A stretch of DNA of 64,000 nt from Novosphingobium kunmingense (GTDB lineage Bacteria > Pseudomonadota > Alphaproteobacteria > Sphingomonadales > Sphingomonadaceae): NCBI RefSeq assembly GCF_002813245.1, contig NZ_PHUF01000006.1, forward strand, positions 62,001-126,000, read 5' to 3'. Numbering within the stretch: position 1 is the first letter of the stretch; every line of letters begins with the position of its first letter. The position numbers were made by a program, and so were the translations under genes. Shown here piece after piece: positions 8,615 through 16,624 of the stretch. The notes beneath the pieces are model-generated. The model did not search any database. It was not told the DNA's origin and saw only the letters and a program-made list of their open reading frames with translations.

Positions 8615-9095
8615 CGGCTACTTCTTGGAACAGATCGGTGACGACAATCGTCTTCTTGCGGCGGATCACGAACGAATCATCCCGAGGTTCGAGATCATAG
8701 AAGGCCCACCCGCTGAGAGTGGCGACTTTGCCTTCCAGCACCGAAACCGTGGTCCAAGACGTCCGCGCATGCACCTGGCCATCGCTCTCCTCAGCAGACA
8801 GCAGGGAGAACTGGTGAACCGTGCGTGGCTGCGGCGTGCTCGCCGCCGAGCGCCGGGTCCTGATCCGGAACACCCGATCCTCAAGCCCGCCCCGGTTGGG
8901 ATAGTAGATCAGCGAGACTTCGTTCTGCGGATCCGCAGTCGGCCGTTCGTGATCGTCCCAGGCTGGAACCCAGTATTCCGCCTCTTCGTGATAGAGCGCC
9001 AGCCAGGCATCCCAGTCCTTGTCGTCAAGCGCCATGGCTTCCTGACCGATGAAGCGGGAAACCGCCAGCCAGCGCGAATGGAATGCGGTCATCAT
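8598..9095 (-). CDS. Benzoate/anthranilate-type 1,2-dioxygenase beta subunit
   Basis: 165 residues, SnoaL-like fold. LIYYPNRGGLEDRVFRIRT and the following PQPRTVHQFS match the BenB/XylY/AntB group, as does DDKDWDAWLALYHEEAEYWVP near the N-terminus. The start (ATGATG) overlaps the alpha-subunit stop by 4 bases. The 3' end overlaps the PdxA-family gene, forming a tight alpha-beta-dehydrogenase block. It supports the alpha subunit structurally and carries no redox centre. Confidence 0.88.
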   Translation of the reverse strand: MMTAFHSRWLAVSRFIGQEAMALDDKDWDAWLALYHEEAEYWVPAWDDHERPTADPQNEVSLIYYPNRGGLEDRVFRIRTRRSAASTPQPRTVHQFSLLSAEESDGQVHARTSWTTVSVLEGKVATLSGWAFYDLEPRDDSFVIRRKKTIVVTDLFQEVADVYSL

Positions 9096-10507
9096 GCCTT
9101 CTCCAGCGAACGCTCAAGGAAGGCGGCAAGCTCGCTGCACTCGCTGTCGATGGCCTTTTCCATGAGCGTGAGCCACTCGTCATGGATCGCCACATAGAGG
9201 CCTTCGTCGGCAACCGCCGGGCTGCTCAGCACCACATTGAAATCGAGCGGCTCGCCGAACTTGCCCGGGCCGGTGTCCCAGCGCGTCGAACCGCGCGACA
9301 TCTCGTTGTAGCGGCCTTCGCCGGCGCCATAGCCGGTCTGGCAGTTGTTGAATTCGGTCAGGTCGTCCGGGGTCGCCATGCCGGTCGAATTGAAGAAATC
9401 CTCATACTGACGCAGCCGCAGGGCACGCGCCTCGGCGCTTTCGCCGACCGGGGCGATGCACACCGTGCTGACTTCGGTCTCATCCACCGCCAGCGGCTGG
9501 ATGATGCGGATCTGAGTGCTGGTCTGGTCCATCAGGAAGACGTTGGGAAACAGCTGCAGGTTGCGGATGCGCTTGTTCATCCACTTGGCCTTTTCGGCGC
9601 CGTAGGACTCTTCGAGCCAGTCGATGATCTCGAAATTGGGGCGATCCATGAAGTTGGCATAGTCGGCCCACAACACCGTGTGTCCGTTGTGGAACGAGAA
9701 CGACCCGCCATCGCGCGCGGTGAAGCCATTGAAGCTAATCGCCTTGGTTTCGTTCTTCGAAATGCCTTCGACGCGGCGCTGAACCGTCATGAAGTAGTTG
9801 GCGTGCGTGGTCATAACGTGATAGCCGTCGAGCCCGTTCTCGACCTGCATCTTCCAGTTGCCGTGATAGCGGTAGCGGTTGGTTCCGGGCAAAACTTCCA
9901 TTGCGCCGGACTTCGACTGGTCCACCAGGATATCGATGAAATCCCGCGCGCCGGCGAGGTGATCGACCAGCGGGACGACATCGGCGGAGAGGCTGGCAAA
10001 AATGAAGCCGCGGTAGCTTTCCACCCGGGCGACCGGTTGAAGCCCGAAATCAGCGCGATTGAATGCCTCCGGATAGCCCCCGATGCTCTCATCGGTGACG
10101 TCCAGCAGGTCGCCCCCGGACGAGAACGTCCAACCATGGAACGGGCACATGTGGTTGCGCTTGTTGCCGGCCCGCTCGCGGCACAGGCGCGCGCCACGGT
10201 GCGAACAGGCATTCACGAAGGCGCCGACATCGCCGGACTTGTCGCGGGTGACTAGGATGGGGACGCGGCCGATTTTCGTAGTGATGAAATCGTTAGGCTT
10301 GGGAATCTGGCTCTCGTGCGCGAGGTAGACCCAGTTCCGCTCGAAGATGTACTTCATCTCGAGCTCAAACAGCGCAGCTTCGGTGAAAGCGGCGCGGTCC
10401 AGCTGGAAGATCCCGCGTTCATGATCCTTCTTGAGCCAAGCGCGCATGCGCCCTTTCAAGCCCTGCAAGTCGGCAATCCTGCCGCCGATTTTCTCAGCGA
10501 GTTCCAT
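9092..10507 (-). CDS. Benzoate/anthranilate-type 1,2-dioxygenase alpha subunit
   Basis: 471 residues. FERNWVYLAHESQIPKPNDF, NACSHRGARLC...CPFHGWTFS (Rieske C-x-H-x17-C-x2-H) and VENGLDGYHVMTTHANY (mononuclear iron) match the BenA/XylX/AntA lineage, as do QYEDFFNSTGMATPDDL and the GYGAGEGRYNEMSRGS stretch. Likely reaction: dihydroxylation of a benzoate- or anthranilate-like acid to a cis-diol carboxylate, or directly to catechol. The start was set at 10507 (MELAEKIGG); the frame is open to 10570 but the extra residues do not look native. It is first in the minus-strand operon and faces the shared operator at 10598. No BenC-type reductase gene is present in the window. Confidence 0.9.
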   Translation of the reverse strand: MELAEKIGGRIADLQGLKGRMRAWLKKDHERGIFQLDRAAFTEAALFELEMKYIFERNWVYLAHESQIPKPNDFITTKIGRVPILVTRDKSGDVGAFVNACSHRGARLCRERAGNKRNHMCPFHGWTFSSGGDLLDVTDESIGGYPEAFNRADFGLQPVARVESYRGFIFASLSADVVPLVDHLAGARDFIDILVDQSKSGAMEVLPGTNRYRYHGNWKMQVENGLDGYHVMTTHANYFMTVQRRVEGISKNETKAISFNGFTARDGGSFSFHNGHTVLWADYANFMDRPNFEIIDWLEESYGAEKAKWMNKRIRNLQLFPNVFLMDQTSTQIRIIQPLAVDETEVSTVCIAPVGESAEARALRLRQYEDFFNSTGMATPDDLTEFNNCQTGYGAGEGRYNEMSRGSTRWDTGPGKFGEPLDFNVVLSSPAVADEGLYVAIHDEWLTLMEKAIDSECSELAAFLERSLEKA

Positions 10508-10597
10508 CGATCCTCTCCCGTTCTGTGCGTCGGGCACCCAATGCCTCCGCGAATCAACCGCAGATCGCATACGGTGATTACCTCATCCCATCATTTC

Positions 10598-10613
10598 GTG
10601 CAACGTATTGCAC
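10598..10613. promoter_or_regulatory. Palindromic operator in divergent promoter region
   Basis: GTGCAACGTATTGCAC is an inverted repeat with GTGCAA and TTGCAC arms and a 4-base centre. It lies between the benzoate-type oxygenase operon (minus) and the extradiol dioxygenase operon (plus), so one regulator could control both. Twelve of 16 positions match 48436-48451, and TGTGCAA recurs at the 30235 and 35309 sites. The arm spacing is compatible with an IclR-type dimer. The rest of the 231-base gap shows no gene. Confidence 0.6.
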
Positions 10614-10738
10614 AATGAAAAACGTTCTGATAGGTGATGGGGCAGAAATGGCTGAAACCGACGGCTCGAATCCGAAGCAAGGCGGCCAGCAAATCGCAAA
10701 ATGACCCCGCTTCGGGGTGAATTGGGAGAGTTTGAACT

Positions 10739-11638
10739 ATGTCGGTCGTCACCGAACTCGGCTATCTTGGCCTTTCCGTTTCCGATCTCGCTGCCTGGCG
10801 CGCTTACGCCGCCGAAGTCGCCGGCATGGAAGTCGTCGATGAAGGCGAAGGGGATCGGCTCTATCTGCGGATGGACCTTTGGCATCACCGCATCGTTCTG
10901 CACGCTGATGCAAGCGATGACCTGGCCTACATGGGCTGGCGCGTGGCCGGGCCGCAGGAATTCGCCGCGATGCAGGAAAAGCTGAGCGCGGCGGGCATCC
11001 CCTTCACCGTAGGCAGCGAGACCGAGGCGCGCGAACGCCGGGTTCTCGGGCTGCTCAAGCTGGCCGATCCGGGCGGCAACCCGACCGAGATCTTCTTCGG
11101 CCCCCAGGTCGATACGCACAAGCCGTTTCATCCTGGCCGTCCGATGTTCGGCAAGTTCCTGACCGGCTCGCAAGGGATCGGGCACTGCATCCTGCGCCAG
11201 GACGATGTCGAGGCAGCGGCCCGGTTCTATGAACTGCTCGGCCTTCGCGGGTCGGTCGAATACCATCTCCACCTGCCCAACGGAATGGTCGCCCAGCCCT
11301 ATTTCATGCATTGCAATGACCGTCAGCACTCGGTCGCCTTCGGCCTTGGGCCGATGGAAAAGCGCATCAACCACCTGATGTTCGAATACACCGATCTCGA
11401 CGATCTCGGTATGGCGCACGACATTGTGCGCGGGAAGAAGATTGATGTAGCGCTGCAGCTTGGCAAGCACGCCAACGATCAGGCTCTGACCTTCTATTGC
11501 GCCAATCCGTCGGGTTGGTTGTGGGAGTTCGGCTGGGGCGCCCGCCACTCGACCGGCCAGCAGGAATACTACACCCGCGACATCTTCGGCCATGGCAACG
11601 AGGCGGCTGGCTACGGGATGGACATTCCGCTGCTCTGA
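10739..11638 (+). CDS. Extradiol dioxygenase, 2,3-dihydroxybiphenyl/1,2-dihydroxynaphthalene type
   Basis: 299 residues, two-domain VOC extradiol enzyme of the BphC/NahC branch and distinct from the catechol 2,3-dioxygenase at 3236. By eye the Fe ligands are His149 (GIGHCIL), His212 (RINHLMFEY) and Glu263 (WLWEFGWG). Acid-base residues His197, His244 and Tyr253 fall where BphC has them within a few positions. Expected reaction: meta cleavage of a bicyclic or substituted catechol. It heads the plus-strand operon with a ferredoxin, an oxygenase pair and a chromene-carboxylate isomerase-like gene, which fits a dihydroxynaphthalene-like substrate. The partner genes rather than the sequence suggest that substrate. 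Confidence 0.9.
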   Translation: MSVVTELGYLGLSVSDLAAWRAYAAEVAGMEVVDEGEGDRLYLRMDLWHHRIVLHADASDDLAYMGWRVAGPQEFAAMQEKLSAAGIPFTVGSETEARERRVLGLLKLADPGGNPTEIFFGPQVDTHKPFHPGRPMFGKFLTGSQGIGHCILRQDDVEAAARFYELLGLRGSVEYHLHLPNGMVAQPYFMHCNDRQHSVAFGLGPMEKRINHLMFEYTDLDDLGMAHDIVRGKKIDVALQLGKHANDQALTFYCANPSGWLWEFGWGARHSTGQQEYYTRDIFGHGNEAAGYGMDIPLL

Positions 11639-11683
11639 CAATCGTCCATTTAGCTCGATTCTTGACAGGAAAACAGGTTGATC

Positions 11684-12010
11684 ATGTCAAACAAGTTGCG
11701 ACTTTGTGAAGCTGCCAGCGTGAAGGACGGCGAGCCGGTTGCGGCATTCGCCGAGGGAATGCCCGCGCTGGCCGTCTATAATGTCGATGGCGAGATTTTC
11801 GTTACCGACAATCTTTGCACCCACGGCAATGCCATGCTGACCGACGGATATCAGGATGGCGACATCATCGAGTGTCCGTTCCACGGCGGCTCGTTCGACA
11901 TCAAGACTGGCGCAGCCAAGGCTTTCCCCTGCCAGGTGGCGATCGTCTCCTATCCGGTCGAGATCGATGATGGCTGGGTGTGCATCACGAAACCGGAAGG
12001 AGCAGCCTGA
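11684..12010 (+). CDS. Rieske-type [2Fe-2S] ferredoxin of ring-hydroxylating oxygenases
   Basis: 108 residues, with NLCTHGNAML and IIECPFHGGSFD providing the two Cys/His pairs of a Rieske cluster. It is of the BphA3/NahAb type that passes electrons from a reductase to oxygenase alpha subunits. I chose the ATG at 11684 (MSNKLRLCEAA); an in-frame TTG two codons upstream is less likely given the AGG spacing. It overlaps the beta-subunit start by one base (TGATG). It is the only Rieske ferredoxin in the window, so it may serve several of the four oxygenases. The matching ferredoxin reductase is not here. Confidence 0.92.
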   Translation: MSNKLRLCEAASVKDGEPVAAFAEGMPALAVYNVDGEIFVTDNLCTHGNAMLTDGYQDGDIIECPFHGGSFDIKTGAAKAFPCQVAIVSYPVEIDDGWVCITKPEGAA

Positions 12011-12498
12011 TGGGGCTTCCCTCCCTCGAACAGATGCAACTCCAGCACGTTGCGGCGCAGCTCAATGCGCTGCACGCCGAGCTGATCGACGATGACCGCC
12101 TTGAGGAATGGCCCGATCTGTTCGAGGAAAAGTGCCGTTACAGCGTGATCTCGGCGGAGAACCACAATCGTTCTCTCAACCTTGCCGCCGTGTTCTGCGA
12201 CAGCCGAGGGATGCTGGTTGACCGCATCGTTTCACTGCGCCGCGCCAACATTTTCCCGGCCCACGCCTATCGGCACATTCTTGGTCCGACCCGCGTGGTT
12301 TCGTCGAACGAGCAAATCGTCTCCGCGCAGACGAACTACGTCGTCCTGATGACGCGCAATGATGGCCAGACCTCGATCTACAATTCCGGAAAATACATCG
12401 ATGCAATCGACTTTTCCGGTGATGCGCCGCGCTTCGTTTCCAAGACCGCGATATTCGACACGCACCTCATCGATACGATGATGGTCCGGCCGATCTAA
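12010..12498 (+). CDS. Ring-hydroxylating oxygenase beta subunit (salicylate/anthranilate type)
   Basis: 162 residues, a close relative of the 5846-6334 beta subunit: LHAELIDDDRLEEWPDLF, AVFCDSRGMLVDRIVSLRRA and TNYVVLMTRNDGQTSIYNSG have recognisable equivalents there. GGAAGGAG upstream sets the ATG at 12010, overlapping the ferredoxin stop by one base. It is the structural partner of the alpha subunit 24 bases downstream. Order is beta before alpha, the reverse of the minus-strand pairs. Confidence 0.88.
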   Translation: MGLPSLEQMQLQHVAAQLNALHAELIDDDRLEEWPDLFEEKCRYSVISAENHNRSLNLAAVFCDSRGMLVDRIVSLRRANIFPAHAYRHILGPTRVVSSNEQIVSAQTNYVVLMTRNDGQTSIYNSGKYIDAIDFSGDAPRFVSKTAIFDTHLIDTMMVRPI

Positions 12499-12522
12499 CA
12501 AAAAAATTGAAAGCATCGAACG

Positions 12523-13785
12523 ATGGCCACTGCCCAGCAAACAGACAATGTGAAGCAAGATACGTCGGCTGCCGGATGCCGGGTGCCGTACCGGGTTTTC
12601 ACCGATCGCCAATACTACGAACGCGAGCAGGAAAACATCTTCAAGGGCGAATGCTGGTCGTTCGTTGGGCTTGAGGCCGAAGTTCCGCAGGCAGGCGACT
12701 TCAAGTCGACATTTGTGGGCGAAACGCCGGTCATCCTGACGCGCGACAGCGATGGTGGGGTCCATGTCGTGGTCAATCGCTGCGCCCATCGCGGCGCCCT
12801 GGTCTGCCGCGAAGTGCGCGGCAACCGCGCAAGCCTGGAATGCGTCTACCACCAATGGGCCTACGATCTGAAGGGGAACCTGATCGGGGTTCCCTTCCGC
12901 CGCGGCCTCAAGGGGCAAGGAGGGATGCCGGGCGATTTCGACATGTCCCAGCACAATCTTCGCCAGCTGCGCACCGAATCCGTTGGCGGTCTGGTGTTTG
13001 CCTCGTTCTCCGAAACTGTGGAATCCTGCCGCGATTTCCTCGGCCCGATCGTGGTCGAGCAGATCGGGCGGATCATGTGCAAGCCGATCACCGTGCTGGG
13101 CGACCAGCGCCAGCGGATCCACGGCAATTGGAAGCTCTATGCCGAAAACACCCGCGATCCCTATCACGCGAGCCTGCTGCACCTGTTCCACAACACATTC
13201 GGTCTTTACCGCTCGACCCAAACCGGCAAGGCGCTGATGGATTCGAGCAAGCGCCATTCGCTGCTCTATTCGATCGCCGCCAGCAACGACGATGCCGCCG
13301 ACAAGCAGGCCTACGGCGATTCGCGCACCTTCGACACCGAGTTCAAACTCCAGGACATGTCACTGCTGAAGGGCCGCCAGGAATTCGATGACAATATCAC
13401 GCTGGTCATCCTGGCGGTCTACCCCAACCTGGTCCTTCAGCAGATCCAGAACACTCTCGCGGTGCGCCAGACGGTGACCTACGGGCCGGATGAATTCGAA
13501 CTCGTCTGGACCCATTTCGGCTACCAGGATGACGACGAGGAGATGCAGGCGATCCGCCTCAAGCAGGCCAACCTGATCGGACCCGCCGGGCTGATCTCGA
13601 TGGAAGACGGCGAAGCGGTGGAAATCGTCCAGAACGCCATCGTCGGCGAAGAGCGCGCCACCTCCTACATTGCGATGGGCGGGGGCCGCGCCGAGGATGC
13701 CGACCACCTCGTCACCGAAGGCGCGATCATTGGCTTCTGGGACAATTATCGCGAAATGGTCGGCTTCGACCTGGAGCCGGCATGA
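12523..13785 (+). CDS. Ring-hydroxylating oxygenase alpha subunit (salicylate/anthranilate type)
   Basis: 420 residues. Rieske motif NRCAHRGALVC...CVYHQWAYD with the normal 17-residue spacing, and the iron site ENTRDPYHASLLHLF (Asp-x2-His-x4-His). VPFRRGLKGQGG, QQIQNTLAVRQTV and GLISMEDGEAVEIVQ are shared with the 6331-7611 alpha subunit, so the two are probably an old duplication with different substrates. This subfamily includes sphingomonad salicylate 1-hydroxylases. Sitting between a ferredoxin and an isomerase gene, it could convert salicylate-like acids to catechols. The stop overlaps the isomerase start by 4 bases. Confidence 0.88.
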   Translation: MATAQQTDNVKQDTSAAGCRVPYRVFTDRQYYEREQENIFKGECWSFVGLEAEVPQAGDFKSTFVGETPVILTRDSDGGVHVVVNRCAHRGALVCREVRGNRASLECVYHQWAYDLKGNLIGVPFRRGLKGQGGMPGDFDMSQHNLRQLRTESVGGLVFASFSETVESCRDFLGPIVVEQIGRIMCKPITVLGDQRQRIHGNWKLYAENTRDPYHASLLHLFHNTFGLYRSTQTGKALMDSSKRHSLLYSIAASNDDAADKQAYGDSRTFDTEFKLQDMSLLKGRQEFDDNITLVILAVYPNLVLQQIQNTLAVRQTVTYGPDEFELVWTHFGYQDDDEEMQAIRLKQANLIGPAGLISMEDGEAVEIVQNAIVGEERATSYIAMGGGRAEDADHLVTEGAIIGFWDNYREMVGFDLEPA

Positions 13786-14369
13786 CCCGCACGATCGACT
13801 TCTACTTCGATTTCATCAGCCCGTTCAGCTACCTCGCGCAGCTGAAACTGCCGGATATCGCCCGCAAGGCGGGTTGCGAAGTCGCCTATTGGCCGATCGA
13901 CATCCCCGAGGCCAAGATTGCCGCCGGCAACTATGGACCTTCGAACCGCGAAGTGTTGCCCAAGATCAAGGTCATGAAGGCTGACCTCGAGCGCTGGGCC
14001 GAACGCTATGGCGTCCCCCTCACGTTCCCCGCCAGCTTCGACTGCGCGGACTGGAACTGTGCGGTGCTGTTCGCCAGCCAGCATGGCAAGGCAGAGCCCT
14101 TCGTGACCGACGCCTACCGCCGGATCTGGGGCCTTGGTATCGATCCACGTGATCGCAACGAACTTGCAGCCTGCGCCACGGCAGCGGGCCTCGATGCCGA
14201 CGCACTCATCACTTTTGTCGAATCCCCGGTCGGCCAGACCGAATATCGCAAAGCGCGAACCCAGGCGATCCAGCGCGGCGTGTTCGGTGCACCGCTGATG
14301 TTTGTCGACGACAAGATTTTCTGGGGAAATGATAGGTTAGATTTTCTCGCCGAATATTTGAACAAATAA
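13782..14369 (+). CDS. 2-hydroxychromene-2-carboxylate isomerase-like (DsbA/kappa-GST fold)
   Basis: 195 residues of the NahD/HCCA isomerase family: IDFYFDFISPFSYLAQLKLP has the active-site Ser position in the thioredoxin-like domain, and the C-terminus GVFGAPLMFVDDKIFWGNDR is characteristic. In naphthalene-type pathways this glutathione-dependent enzyme converts hydroxychromene carboxylate to hydroxybenzylidenepyruvate, the step after dihydroxynaphthalene cleavage. It is coupled (ATGA overlap) to the alpha subunit and shares the operon with the BphC/NahC-type dioxygenase, which supports that role. The downstream hydratase-aldolase is not in this operon, though a DHDPS-fold candidate lies at 41558-42520. 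Confidence 0.85.
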   Translation: MTRTIDFYFDFISPFSYLAQLKLPDIARKAGCEVAYWPIDIPEAKIAAGNYGPSNREVLPKIKVMKADLERWAERYGVPLTFPASFDCADWNCAVLFASQHGKAEPFVTDAYRRIWGLGIDPRDRNELAACATAAGLDADALITFVESPVGQTEYRKARTQAIQRGVFGAPLMFVDDKIFWGNDRLDFLAEYLNK

Positions 14370-14409
14370 TAATGAATAAAAATAATATATAATAACTTGG
14401 GAGATTGAA
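14370..14409. other. AT-rich spacer between isomerase and TonB receptor genes
   Basis: About 40 bases, mostly A and T (aataataatg-like runs), in an otherwise GC-rich region, ending in GGGAG just before the receptor ATG. No hairpin is obvious. It may be a promoter, a translation-enhancing leader or a junction between separately acquired segments. Confidence 0.4.
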
Positions 14410-16596
14410 ATGAATTACGGGAAATCTTACGCGGTCGCTTTGTCCGCAGCAACCGCGCTGACGCCGCACCTGGCCCTGGCGCAGAATGCCGACACCCCTG
14501 AAGCGCAAGAAGCAAAGGCCGAAGATCAAACCGGTCTGGGCGACATCGTCGTCACCGCCACCCGGCGCGAAGCCAAGCTGCAGGATGTGCCGGTCGCGGT
14601 CACCGCGGTTACCGGCGACGCTTTGGCCTCGGCCGACGTTTCCACTGTGCGGTCGCTCACCCAGGTGGTTCCGGGCTTCATCGGCAGCCGCAACATGGGG
14701 GTGTTCCAGCCGGTGGTCCGCGGCGTCGGTTCGACCGGCATTTCGGTCGGTGACGAGCCTAATATCGCAACCTATGTTGACGGCGTCTATCAGCCGGAAT
14801 CCGCCGCCAACTGGATCGATCTGGTCGAGGTCGAGCGGGTCGAGGTGCTGCGCGGGCCGCAGGGCACCACGTTCGGCCGCAACGCCACGGGCGGACTGAT
14901 CAACGTCATTACCCCCGATCCCAGCTTCGACTTCCGCGGCAAGGCTTCGCTGCGCGTGGGGCGGATGCGGCGCGATGCCGGTGATTACGATGCCCGGCTC
15001 TATTTCTCCGGCCCGATGGGCGACAAGGTCGCGGCGGACTTTGCCGCGCTGTTCCGCAAGAACGATGGCTATATCGACGATCTGGTCCGCGGCGGCACAC
15101 TTGGCAACCAGCGCGTCATCGACCTGCGCAGCAAGTTGCTGTTCAAGCCGACCGACAATTTCAAGGTGGTCCTGACCGGCGAATACTTCAACCAGGAAAG
15201 CACGACCAATTCGCCGCAACCGCTGGACGGCAACACTGCGGGCCGCAACTGGCCGGGCGTGATCATTCCGACCGATGCCTGGCAGGCGTCGTTGACCGAG
15301 GTGCCGCTGCTCAATCTCACACGGTGGAGCTTTGCGCTCCACACCCGGCTCGATCTGGGCAGTGTGCTGCTTGAGACCACCTCTGGGTTCCTCAATCTGC
15401 GCTGGCAGCAGACCACCGATGGCGATGCCTCGAACATCAAGCTTTCGAACTTCCCGGCAGTGTTCGAAGCGGAATCGGGCAGCCAGGAAATCAAGCTGAG
15501 CTCGGCCAACCCCGGTCCCTTCCAGTGGCTGGTCGGCGGCTATTTCTACCAGTTCGGCGGCGGCGCGCCGGTGCTTCAGCCTTGGAGCACGACCAACCCC
15601 GCTTTGCCTTTGGCCGGACCGTCTTTGACACCCAAGCTCGATGGGCGCTCGTTCGCAGGCTTCGCCGAAGGCACCTATGAGGTTCAGCCGAACCTGTTCA
15701 TCACGCTGGGCGGGCGCTATACTACCGAAACGCGGTGGTTCAGCCAAAGCAACAATGGCGTGTTGCTGGTCAATCACGTTTCAAAGACGTTCAACAAGTT
15801 CAACTACAAGGTCGGCATCCGGTATGAGGTGACCGACAAGACCAACGTCTATGCCACCTACAGCACCGCGTTCAAGAGCGGGGTGTATAACATGGCGGGA
15901 ACCGGCGGCACCCCGGTCAATCCGGAAAATATCAAAGCGGCAGAATTCGGGATCAAGTCCGATCCGCTTGACTGGCTGCGCACCAACCTTGCCGTCTATT
16001 ACTATGATTACAAGGGCCTGCAGTTGCAGTCGAAGGCCCCGACCGGCCCCGGATACATCCTGCAGAACGCCGCCAATGCCGAAATCTATGGTGGCGAATT
16101 AGAAACCATCATCAGCCCGGTCCGCGACCTCCGGCTGCGCGCGGCGGTTGCCTATACCCATGCCCGCTACAAGGATTTCCCGAACGCCCAGGGCTTTGCG
16201 CCGATCGTCAACGGCAATGGCGACTATGCCGGCAATGTCGCGGCGCCGTTCGATGCCTCGGGCAAGGTCATGACCCGCGCGCCGGAATGGTCGGGCAATG
16301 TCGGGTTCGATTGGGGCCATGATGTCGGCAACGGCCGCGTCACCCTGGCCGGAAACCTGCTGTGGAGTTCCAGGGTCTATTACGACTTCGCCAACAGATT
16401 CTCGCAGCGGCCCTACACCCTCACCAACCTTTCGGTGAATTGGCAGCCCGGAAGCGAAGCCTTCAAGATCGGCCTGTGGGTAACCAACCTGACCAACGCG
16501 AAAGTGCTGCAGACCGTTCGGCCCAGCACGCTGGCCGTCGACGGGTTCTACGAACAACCCCGCAAGATCGGGGTCACGATCGAAACAAAATTCTAA
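14410..16596 (+). CDS. TonB-dependent outer-membrane receptor
   Basis: 728 residues. A signal peptide ending near LALAQ is followed by the plug domain start GDIVVTATRREAKLQDVPV, VVRGVGSTGISVGDEPNIATYVDGVY-type loops and RVEVLRGPQGTTFGRNATGG, the classic plug signature. The long beta-barrel ends in Phe (VTIETKF), as outer-membrane barrels do. Likely imports a bulky or poorly soluble aromatic substrate or degradation intermediate, driven by TonB. It follows the oxygenase/isomerase genes on the same strand after an AT-rich spacer, so regulation by the same substrate is plausible. The ligand is not predictable from sequence. Confidence 0.92.
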   Translation: MNYGKSYAVALSAATALTPHLALAQNADTPEAQEAKAEDQTGLGDIVVTATRREAKLQDVPVAVTAVTGDALASADVSTVRSLTQVVPGFIGSRNMGVFQPVVRGVGSTGISVGDEPNIATYVDGVYQPESAANWIDLVEVERVEVLRGPQGTTFGRNATGGLINVITPDPSFDFRGKASLRVGRMRRDAGDYDARLYFSGPMGDKVAADFAALFRKNDGYIDDLVRGGTLGNQRVIDLRSKLLFKPTDNFKVVLTGEYFNQESTTNSPQPLDGNTAGRNWPGVIIPTDAWQASLTEVPLLNLTRWSFALHTRLDLGSVLLETTSGFLNLRWQQTTDGDASNIKLSNFPAVFEAESGSQEIKLSSANPGPFQWLVGGYFYQFGGGAPVLQPWSTTNPALPLAGPSLTPKLDGRSFAGFAEGTYEVQPNLFITLGGRYTTETRWFSQSNNGVLLVNHVSKTFNKFNYKVGIRYEVTDKTNVYATYSTAFKSGVYNMAGTGGTPVNPENIKAAEFGIKSDPLDWLRTNLAVYYYDYKGLQLQSKAPTGPGYILQNAANAEIYGGELETIISPVRDLRLRAAVAYTHARYKDFPNAQGFAPIVNGNGDYAGNVAAPFDASGKVMTRAPEWSGNVGFDWGHDVGNGRVTLAGNLLWSSRVYYDFANRFSQRPYTLTNLSVNWQPGSEAFKIGLWVTNLTNAKVLQTVRPSTLAVDGFYEQPRKIGVTIETKF

Positions 16597-16624
16597 TTCA
16601 AACACAATCATAGGGAGAATGGTA

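Noticed and set aside
10583..11641. 352-codon open frame on the minus strand
   Set aside because: Antisense of the BphC/NahC-type dioxygenase, which has all its metal ligands.
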